A stretch of DNA of 64,000 nt from assembly GCA_040285825.1 (NCBI GenBank), contig JAUPSS010000004.1, positions 124,001 through 188,000 on the forward strand. Reading direction: 5' to 3'. Of this stretch, positions 39,959 to 47,882 are shown in pieces. Numbering within the stretch: position 1 is the stretch's first letter; the number at the start of each line of letters is the position of its first letter. Origin of the DNA: Eukaryota sp. TZLM1-RC (taxonomy: Eukaryota > Metamonada: BaSk clade). The notes under the pieces are model-generated. The model made no database searches, was not told the DNA's origin, and saw only the letters and a program-made list of their open reading frames with translations. A program made the translations under genes and the position numbers.

Positions 39959-40678
39959 CTATTCTTCCTGATGAACATGGAAAAAAAGTGTCCCTGTGAC
40001 CTCAATAGCAACAACAGCACTTACTTGGACCTGTAGCATTTCAGGTTGTACAGTGTATATGGATTGTCCTTTGGGAGAACGACCATAGGAACGAGCATTG
40101 ACTTGTGTTTTAAACGAAAGTTCATCAATAAAAACCAGTTGATGATGTAGTACAAGTCCAATGTCAAGCATATAATTAGTCTCTAACTTTGTTATAAGCA
40201 ACAACTTCGCCCTTCGGACAAGATTCTGGCACTTTTTGTATGAGTACCCATGTCTAACAAGTATTCTGTGAACAGTTGTTATGAAAATGGTTTTATTAAA
40301 CTTAGAGCGGACGAAAGAACGGATTTCTCGTAAGAAAGAAAGCGGATCCTTTTCAACGAAAGCTAGTAGTTCCTCTTCTTCTTCAGATGTCAAGATACAC
40401 CGAGAATCATGTGATAGGCAGTCTTCATCAGCAGATTCCTCCTCACTAACATAAAGACCGGCAAGTATCTTCTCCTGCCGTGTTTTGAGGGTTAGATAGT
40501 AGCTCACCCATTTACTGATGGATGATTGTGAAACTGAAAATAGTTCAGCTGTTTGTCTTTGTGTACAACCAAGATAAAGATAGGTGTACACAGCTCTTAC
40601 TTTGGTGTCTTCTGTGGGGCGTACAGACAGTGACTTAAGGTCAGGAGATGTCAAAAGAAGGTCAAAAGATAGCCCCAT
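39959..40678 (-). pseudogene. IS630/Tc1-mariner-type transposase, C-terminally truncated
   Basis: 239 codons from an ATG. An N-terminal helix-turn-helix (VRAVYTYLYLGCTQRQTAELFSVSQSSISKWVSYY) is followed by a second DNA-binding segment (FNKTIFITTVHRILVRHGYSYKKC). Then comes the start of the DDE catalytic domain, with the first Asp in LVFIDELSFKTQVNARSYGRSPKGQ. The frame ends at AIEVTGTLFFHVHQEE, so the second and third catalytic acids are lost, and the protein cannot be active. It lies inside the candidate mariner-like element and is the natural candidate for the lost mobilising enzyme. Confidence 0.75.
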
Positions 40679-41678
40679 AAGAAAGGTCTAGAATTGTAGA
40701 GGTCTAGAATTGGATTCGACCGATATTTCTGAAAATTGTAAACCTCAACTGTGAAATTTACTCCTGTTTTTAACTTTCTTAATGTCATGTCCACTCACAG
40801 GCTGTAAGAGACATGTAGCGTCATTTGACAAAGACAATCATGATTTCATTAATGTGGTTCCTCACTTATATACACCTACTGCTTTTACAGAACAAAGCCT
40901 CACAACTTGATGTGTCTAGGTAAATCTACCAAATGTATTAGTAGCAATTGTTGATCGGTCTCAAAAGTTTTAGTTTGTTTTTGCTCAGGTTTTTCAATCA
41001 TCTTTTTAACAGAGCTTTTGGGCAAATGTATCTCTCCGGACACAATTCCGCTCTCTGCTTAATTTGAACATTTTTTACAGTGGAATATCTCTGTCATGTG
41101 TTATGTAACACTCAGTAGGTATAACCATCTTCCATGAGACTGCTTGAATATTCTCATCTGCTTGTATTTAATTCAGTGGTTGAGTAGTACTTGACGTCCT
41201 TTTGATAACACCACCATTTTCTAAAAGCTTTTGCTGAGCGATATCGATTGATTTTTTTCGGTAATCAGGAGGGAAATCAGCAGAGCCTACAGCAAGGGAA
41301 AGTTTTTCAGGATACCCATCCAGCCTTGGAAATTTGTTGAGGCTCTCTCGGATCCATTTCTCCTTTCGTCTACGGTTGTCCGATTATCCATTTTGATTGT
41401 TTTCCATTTCTGGCGATTACTTTCCCCCTGACCAAAATCCAATGGTTTAAATATTGGTTGAAATTTTGAACGGAATATTGGTTGGAAAACTGTTCACTGG
41501 GTGAAAGTTTTGTCATGTATCTCCTGCATGTTAGACAAGGGATTACTCCACATTGATCATCATTTAAGAAGTAACCACATAAACTAGATTGGCCCAGATC
41601 AACACCGATAAGGAGCTTTTCAGGTATTGTTTCGACTGGATGTCTGCGTCTTGGCATTTTTTAGAACACTTCAACTGT

Positions 41679-41771
41679 TGCCGTAGGTCGGAAAGGAAGG
41701 GTTGGATAAAGACAATGAGGAAAAGTTGATTTATTTTCTAATCATAACATATAAGCCTTAGGGCGCCAACA
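41679..41771 (-). repeat. Short LTR, left copy
   Basis: TG...CA termini, 93 bp. Near-identical to 43,329-43,425 over its first 75 bp. Confidence 0.85.
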
Positions 41772-42345
41772 CTGCTTCTTCCCTTTTTCAAAATAAATCA
41801 ACGTATATGAATATAAAACAAAACTATAACAAATAACTCAATAACTATAAATACTAAGAGCTAAATACTAAATTCTAATGTTTTCTATTGTCTACAATTA
41901 TCTTTGTAGTGATTGGGATTCCCACAAACACTGGTTTCACATTTTGAAGATCGACAATTGATGTACTATGACTCTCCCACAATAATATTAGTATAAGGTA
42001 GTAAGCAATAACTGAAAAGGGCCTCGTTCCAAAATCTATGTGCTCGAATACTTTGTTGTGTATGTTTTAATCGCTCCATAAAGATGCTCTGCTTCTTCCC
42101 TTTTTCGTAAACGAGAAACGTGGTAGTGTTGTTTAGTAAAGGTATCATGGAATCGCAGAATGGATTCCCTGATAATTATGCAGGGTCTGTGTTGAATCAA
42201 AAACAACAGTAAGCAAAGTAACAAAGCTCAGAAACCTAAAGGCGGCGTCTTTTGTTGTTAACGTACTGGATTTTCGACTAAAAATATCAGAGGTACAAGG
42301 ACTGTATCTTTGCATTGTTGTACAATAACAGTGGAGGTGGAGTTT

Positions 42346-43241
42346 CTACTCGTAACCTCGTATTTGGTCGACCTTTCTCGTGTTTGGCGTGTCTGAGCTG
42401 CTCGAATGGATAAGAGTCCATTGATTCGAGGTAAGGCTCTGCGTCCTTGTTAGGAGTTTGTAGAATCCATCACTGGAGTCATCTTCCCCTTCCGTGGTAT
42501 GTACTCTCCTGAAGGGGTTGATTATGTAAAGTGGGGGTTCCATCCGTTTCTTTACTAGATGCTACATTAGGGAGGGGAGAGGGAACCAAGTCCGTTGTCG
42601 TGGCCTGCTCTGACTCTTCTGGGTTCTGCTTCCTTTGTGAGGGGAGAGGGAACCGGGTCCGTTCTCGTAACCTCTGAAGAAAAAACCATTTCCTTGAGAG
42701 GGCAGGAAGCCACGTCCGTCCTCTTAAACTCTATTAGGGTCTCCTTTAAAGTTCAAAGTTTGAAATCCAACGTTTCTTCCTCTCTTTGCAATTTGCTTCC
42801 ATAAAGGAGGGAGCTGCTCAAACAAACAGTAATCTGTAGATTCGAGGTGAGCCTCCGCGTCTTTCATAATTTGATGGCGAAGTCCTTTCTCTTCGTCATC
42901 CGATTTGTCTAAGACGGATTGAAGTTTTTCATATCCTTGAGGGACTGTCGAACTTGAACCAACATTTGCGTTTTTTGGTAAGGAACGGGGTGGTCCCATT
43001 TTTGAACCCTTTTGTGGTATTAAGTTGGACTTGGAAAAGGCGGCAGGCGGTTCCGAGCCTGGTTCCATCGGTTTTCCTTGAGGAGGGGCGGAGGTTGTCT
43101 TGACCCCGAGTCCTCGACTATACTAGTCTCTACTACTGCTCCTACTACTCCTTCTGTTGTCCGTATGCTAAATGTATCCCTGTCTTGTTCCTGCATGTTA
43201 ATTTTGACGGTGTCAGTATTTTGGCTGGAAGGGAATGACAT
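42346..43241 (-). pseudogene. Gag-like ORF remains of the short-LTR element
   Basis: Begins MSFPSSQNTDTVKINMQEQ at 43,241, shifts frame near 43,070 and continues to a stop at 42,724 (GYEKLQSVLDKSDDEEKGLRHQIMKDAEAHLE). A further frame, 42,543-42,346, repeats the same pattern (DDSSDGFYKLLTRTQ...), so the segment is internally duplicated. I recognise no zinc knuckle. Calling it gag rests on its position just after the 5' LTR. Confidence 0.4.
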
Positions 43242-43328
43242 GATATCTGCTAAAGATATCCTCTGTAAATAAAGCTGGGTGTTGTCAAAGTGGTATACCT
43301 ATTTACCTATATGGCCAATAATTATTGA

Positions 43329-43425
43329 TGCCGTAGGTCGGAAAGGAAGGGTTGGATAAAGACAATGAGGAAAAGTTGATTTATTTTCTAATCATAACAT
43401 ATAGCATAACATTAGGGAACCAACA
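43329..43425 (-). repeat. Short LTR, right copy
   Basis: TG...CA termini, 97 bp. It is the upstream (5') LTR for the minus-strand element. Confidence 0.85.
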
Positions 43426-43645
43426 CAAGTGTACTTCTCTGGTTTTGTTGGCATAAGGGTCACTTTTCAGTTCTTTTCTTGATATTCTTTTCCTTTTTGA
43501 TGGTTCGTCCAGGTTATTTGTGTTTACTGAATCATTATTTTTACCTTTCAATGTCAAAAGCAGGCCATTGCCATTTCTTTTTTCTGTAAAATTTTTTTCT
43601 GGTTATGTTGCAACGGAACCTTGAATAGACCTCCTTCCGCAACAA

Positions 43646-44053
43646 GTGTTTCTCTCTCAGTATTCTCTCTTGTTTTGGTTTCTGGTGTGTTTTTTATGGA
43701 TCGTTCTTTTCTCAATCATTCTAATTTCCCTCGCAAACCGTCTTTGCCAAGCCTTAGAAATCCTTCTGTACTCCTTTTACGTGTTTTCCTACTCATTGTT
43801 GGCCCTTTTTTACCTTACACTTGCTGTTGGTTGCCATAAATCAATTGTTCGACTCGTCCTAAACCCCACCACTCTCTTCGAATATGCCCATTCCTCTCCA
43901 TCGTCAGCTCGATTACAATCCAATTTTTCTCTTCTCTTAGACTCTGTCAAAATGGTTGATCAGAGTTGTTCACATTGCCTCAATTTCTTAAAACTTGAAG
44001 TAAGTTGTTTAAAAATTTCAAATTACCAGAGATTTTGGGATTTTGTAATTTAA
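43646..44053 (+). pseudogene. Hydrophobic membrane-protein ORF, 5' end missing
   Basis: A 135-codon frame without an ATG. It encodes several hydrophobic helices (SQYSLLFWFLVCFLWIVLF; LYSFYVFSYSLLALFYLTLA) and then a soluble tail. Near the end, 44,000-44,029 is a perfect match to the local intron type: 30 nt, GTAAGT...TTACCAG. It is a multiple of three, so reading through is also possible. The frame begins where the Fanzor copy 2 homology ends (about 43,616), so this may be a host gene whose first exon was cut off. I do not recognise the family. Confidence 0.4.
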
Positions 44054-44319
44054 TGAAAAATGTTTGGAATTGTTTCGATCAAATTTCATTACCATACGAA
44101 TGGTAAAATTAGTTTTTTCAGACTTTTACCTTTTTTCCAGAATTTCAAGTCCACTTGTCTATTAGTTTGTTTGAATCAAATTAAAACTAAAATTCTCAAT
44201 TTGTATTTATTGATAAAATGGATTTCTTCCGTTTATAAAATTCAATTGTTTCACTGAAATAGAAATTGATTCCCATTTTTAAATTGTCTATTCAACCCAT
44301 CATAATTTAAAACAATAAC

Positions 44320-44530
44320 AACATCCATGTTTTTTAGATTGAACTACAACAGTTAGAAAATTAAAATCAAAACTAATGGGACTAAATTCAGGCAACAATC
44401 TCTTCATTGTTTTATCTTGAACCAATTTTTGAAAATCATCCAAAAAAATCCTGCTTCTACTGCTAGTCTTGCGTTTATCGACAATGAAAAAGCAACAAAA
44501 ATGTGGTGTGTTTCTATCTGGTTTCCAGCT
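44320..44530 (-). mobile_element. Non-LTR retrotransposon relic, copy 6, with internal deletion
   Basis: On the minus strand this gives SSRSRIFLDDFQKLVQDKTMKRL, as in copy 2. It then jumps directly to the 3' untranslated end (GAATTTAGTCCCATTAGTTT), skipping about 100 bp. Confidence 0.7.
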
Positions 44531-45033
44531 GCCACAACAACCCCTTTTGGAGGTCATCAAACAAAACAGCTGATGTAGATATCATGCTGTACAACCGATA
44601 CACGTGTACATTTTTAGTACTCAAAAAATTAATAAACATTTTATTCTATAATTTCTGAGAAGAAATCCTCGAACAAGCATCTATAAAAAGATGTTCATAG
44701 TTGAGATGAAGACTGTCTTTACTGTTAAACAAGTCCGCTAAGACAATTGTGTCAAACTAGACCAATTGGTTGACTAATCTTCAAACAAGAAGTGTTTCAG
44801 CTAGTGAGATATAGTAAATTGTGACAGAACGTAGTACAAAGTGAAAAACTTCAGCGAAAGTGGACACCATAAATAGTTAATGGAAGGAGAGCGACATAGG
44901 TTGATTAGAAGAGGGAATTGGCAGAAACATCCACGACTGGAGCAACAGAAATTGAAAGAATTAGCTCAGAGGGATTTTGATGGGGATTATTATTCAACCA
45001 AACGCCAGCTAGTAATTTGTCATTTTGGGATTC
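44531..45033. other. Non-coding stretch
   Basis: No gene is supported. The open frame at 44,880-45,095 has no recognisable feature. Confidence 0.4.
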
Positions 45034-45384
45034 TTAGATTACTTCACACTCAAGTTGCTGGTTTAGTGATTGAACACTGCTCATTTCTTGGTTAAGTTGT
45101 GATATGTGCGCATCATGAGAGTGTAGAGACGACAGAGCAAGGGAAAGAGAGGACTGTAGTTGAGATTCAATTGAGGTAAGTTCTGCATTGATATCATGGC
45201 GAAGGTCATTGAGATCAGAACGAAGCGAGAACGCATTTGAAACCTTCTGGAGTGTGTCTGGAGCGAACAATACATCACTTACTTGTGGAAGAGGAAGATT
45301 ATGTGATTTGCAGTAGTTTTGATAAGTAGTGATTGTGTGTTTAAGCTGAATCACCTTGGTTTGTAAAGAATTGAGTTTAGACAT
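45034..45384 (-). CDS. Small coiled-coil protein (116 aa)
   Basis: An ATG-started frame whose whole length predicts as amphipathic helix: MSKLNSLQTKVIQLKHTITTYQ, a short break (SHNLPLPQVSDVLF), then long heptads (LRSDLNDLRHDINAELTSIESQLQSSLSLALSSL...). There is no family match that I know. It is divergently oriented from the Fanzor gene, with about 255 bp between their starts, and lies inside the candidate transposon. It could be cargo or a trapped host gene. The last codons may be followed by a short GT-AG intron (GTAATC...TACTAG), which I cannot confirm. Confidence 0.5.
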   Translation of the reverse strand: MSKLNSLQTKVIQLKHTITTYQNYCKSHNLPLPQVSDVLFAPDTLQKVSNAFSLRSDLNDLRHDINAELTSIESQLQSSLSLALSSLHSHDAHISQLNQEMSSVQSLNQQLECEVI

Positions 45385-45639
45385 CGGCTAATAACACAAA
45401 ACGTCAAACAGTGGTAACCTGTTGAGATTAATGGAGGACGTGGATAAAATGAACTGAGATGCTGAACTACTCAGTTGGAGAATTCTTACAAAGTAAATGG
45501 AAAGTGTGGGAAAGTGTGGGAATAGTGAAAACCTCCCAAAACCAAGTTGAGGGTTAAAAACCTCCCAGAATAGGCAACCAGAAGTCGAAAATGGGTGACA
45601 AGTGTAAAATTTGATAGATGAGCTCTTTATTCTCACTAC

Positions 45640-47594
45640 ATGTCAGACACCCCCTCTGTATCACGTGTATTCACTCGGTCTTGTGCACTTAACTCGCTGC
45701 TGACCCCTGCAGCGGTGCAACAAATTCGGACTGACCTTCCTGTGGTCACCGAGATTTGTCATGAAGCGTCTTTATTACTTCAATCTTTTTCTTCTAAATT
45801 TTCCGTTGGCATCAAGAGGTTTAGTGGAACAGGATGTATGGTATCTGTTTATGACCGTCATCACCACTGGTTCTTTTCCAAAGCCTTCCACATCTAAAGG
45901 CCAACGCCAATTACTCCATATCTTTTACAATGGATTTCTTCCTGAATGCCCACAAGACAGGTCTCTTGTTTCTGTGTGGGAAAATTCTTTAGTGCCTTAC
46001 AGAAATTCATTCCATCTTTTCCTCAATGATTGGCTGCAGTCCCAGAACTGTAATTTTATCAATAGAAAAGGGCTTTCTTCTTATCTTGCCTGTCGTGCTC
46101 GTCAATTGGCCTCCAACGTTAAGACATGTTTACCCAAAATTTGTCAATCCTGGACAAAAACTTTATTCGTGCTCATTGTAGAGCCCTGAATAAAACAAAT
46201 GTCTTTGCAAATAATATTCTTTCACTTTTGCCAGATGAACTACTAGCCCAACCCGAGGAAGTAGTAGTTGATTCTGTTCTTGAATACCTCATCAATTTCA
46301 ATTTGAATAATTCAAGAGAAAGATTTTTTTTATTGAATGCATGTAGGTTTATCTTGAATCTCTTTCAAAGATTTCCTACCACTGCCTCCCTACTGTCCTC
46401 ACATGATAAAATCACTTTTTCATCAAAGGAAATTAGTGAGCTTTTTCTCTTCAATCTTAAAATTTCACAATACTTACTCACTTTCTTTTCTCATATGCAT
46501 TGCTGGAAGAAATTTAGAATAATACCTTTAGCTTCTCATAAAGGTTCTAAATTTATTGAGGTACCTTCACAAATTTTCCACTCTGTGAAAAAATTTCCAA
46601 TTATTGAAGGATCATCTTCCAAAACAAAGTTTATCAAAAATACATGTCTGAAACGAGTATTCAAACAATGTCCTTACCAAAAATTCAATATCAACAGAAA
46701 AAGTTTGAAAAATAGATTTAACAAAATTTTATTGAAAACTAATGGTAATGAACTGCTTTTGACCTTTGAAGGTAAAAATAATGACTCAGAAAACACAGAT
46801 GAGCTGGATGAACCACCGAAAAAGAAAAGAAGATCAAAAAGTGAAATGAAAAGTGACCCTAATGCCAACAAAACCAGAGAAACACAGTTGAAGGGTACTA
46901 AAAAATGCCCCGTCGAAGACGTAGACATCCAGTCGAAATTTTACCTGAAAGGCCCCTTATCGGCGTTGATCTTGGCCAATCAAGATTATGTGGTTACTTC
47001 TTAGATGATAATCAATGTGGAGTTATCCCTTGTCCAACTGGCAGAAGATACATGACAAAAAATTCACCCAGTAAACACTCTCCCAACCAATATTCCGTTC
47101 AAAATTTCAACCAATATTTGAACCATTGGAATTTGGTCAGGAGGAAAGTGTATTTGGAAAGTAATCGCCAGAAATGGAAAATAATTAAATTTGATAACCG
47201 CAGACGAAAAGAGAGACGGTTCAGAGAGAGTCTCAACAAATTTCAAAGTCTGGCTGGACATCCTGAAAAACTCTATCTTGCTGTGGGTTCTGCTAATTTC
47301 CCTTCTCATTGCCGAAAAGTCAATCGATATGGATCAGCAAGGGCTTTCAGAAAATGGTTGTGTTATCAAAAGGACGTGAAGCACTTGTCAACCAGTGAAT
47401 TTAATACAAGCAAAATGTCAAGTTGTTGCATGGCCGAGAATATTCAAGCAGGCTCATGGCAGATGCGTATTTGTACTGAGTGTCAAATAGTATATGACAG
47501 AGATATTTCCGCTGCAAAAAATATTCAAATTAAGAAGAAAGCGGAATTGTGGCCGGAAAGATACATTTGCCCAGATGCTCTGCTGAGGAGATGA
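45640..47594 (+). pseudogene. Fanzor (eukaryotic TnpB-like RNA-guided nuclease), frame-disrupted
   Basis: Four overlapping frames (45,640-45,897; 45,761-46,189; 46,126-47,004; 46,905-47,594) read as one ~650-residue protein. The first frame starts MSDTPSVSRVFTRS. The third is helical and ends in a basic PPKKKRRSK stretch, a likely nuclear signal. The last holds the RuvC core: IGVDLGQSRLCGYF (motif I Asp), LYLAVGSANFPSHCRK (motif II region without the usual Glu), SEFNTSKMSSCC (Glu at the alternative Fanzor position, then the zinc ribbon) and ICTECQIVYDRDISAAKNI (second Cys pair and motif III Asp). Known Fanzors cut DNA guided by an RNA from the element's 3' end. The frame changes suggest a recently dead copy, but the last junction (AAAAAA at 46,900-46,905) is conserved in copy 2 and could be programmed. 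Confidence 0.8.
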
Positions 47595-47823
47595 ATAGGG
47601 AACGTGAGCATACAGAAACAAAAACTTTTGAGACCGATCTACAAATACCTTAGTAGCATTTGGTAGATCCACTTAGATACATCAAGTCGCGAGGCTTTGT
47701 TCTGTGAAAGCAGTAGGTGTATTTAAGTGAGGTAGCCCATTGATGAAGATCATGATTGTCTTTGTCAAATGATGCTACATGTCTCTTACAGCCTGTGAGT
47801 AGACATTGAGAAAGTTGAAAACA

Positions 47824-47867
47824 GGAGTGAATTTCACAGGGGAATGCATGATAAGTGAAATTCACAG
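47824..47867 (-). repeat. Right terminal inverted repeat of the Fanzor element
   Basis: Contains a perfect 11-bp inverted repeat, GTGAATTTCAC (47,827-47,837) and GTGAAATTCAC (47,855-47,865), with a 17-nt loop. It ends 15 bp before the ATG of the ZNFX1-like gene. The inner half is also present at 40,749-40,767 next to Fanzor copy 2. Confidence 0.7.
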
Positions 47868-47882
47868 TAGATTACTTCTTTG

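Larger units (their letters stand above)
41679..43425 (-). mobile_element. Short-LTR retroelement derivative nested in Fanzor copy 2
   Basis: 1,747 bp with direct repeats at both ends: 41,679-41,771 (93 bp) and 43,329-43,425 (97 bp). Both start TGCCGTAGGTCGG and end CCAACA, and their first ~75 bp are identical. Flanking 7-mers CAACTGT (41,672-41,678) and CAAGTGT (43,426-43,432) form a target duplication with one mismatch. Aligning with the intact Fanzor shows the empty site exactly there. Inside, 41,990-42,200 is homologous to the integrase end of the Ty3-like element (36,000-36,140), and 42,346-43,241 holds gag-like ORFs. It is a non-autonomous derivative of that family. Confidence 0.85.
40745..43616 (-). 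pseudogene. Fanzor relic, copy 2, split by an LTR element
   Basis: On the minus strand, 43,616-43,433 matches the intact copy at about 46,700-46,885 (GLLLTLKGKNNDS...KSDPYANKTRE). The match resumes at 41,671 with MPRRRHPVETIPEKLLIGVDLGQSSLCGYFLNDDQ. It continues with many stops to about 40,990 (LSLAVGSADFP, ENIQAVSWKM, YITHDRDI) and through the 3' flank to 40,745. The interval 41,679-43,425 is a later LTR-element insertion. The RuvC-I Asp is kept. The zinc-ribbon segment is partly deleted and several stops are present, so it is dead. Confidence 0.8.
39526..47867 (+). mobile_element. Candidate Fanzor-carrying mariner-like transposon (8.3 kb, with nested insertions)
   Basis: The two ends are inverted copies of one ~44-bp sequence. 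The left end is 39,526-39,569, starting CTGTGAATTTCGCTTTTCAT. The right end is 47,824-47,867, whose reverse complement starts CTGTGAATTTCACTTATCAT. Both continue with GCATTC(C/T)CC and a second TGTGA(A/T)(A/T)TTCAC. Each end is bordered by TA (39,524-39,525 and 47,868-47,869), the target duplication of Tc1/mariner elements. Inside are an IS630/Tc1-mariner-type transposase fragment, a Fanzor gene oriented toward the right end, a second inverted Fanzor relic split by an LTR element, and small ORFs. Fanzors are known passengers of several transposon types, including Mariner/Tc1. That these ends delimit one mobile unit is inferred. They could belong to two related elements. Confidence 0.6.

Noticed and set aside
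44880-45095. 71-codon plus-strand ORF between LINE copy 6 and the coiled-coil gene
   Set aside because: It overlaps the end of the antisense coiled-coil gene and has no recognisable feature.
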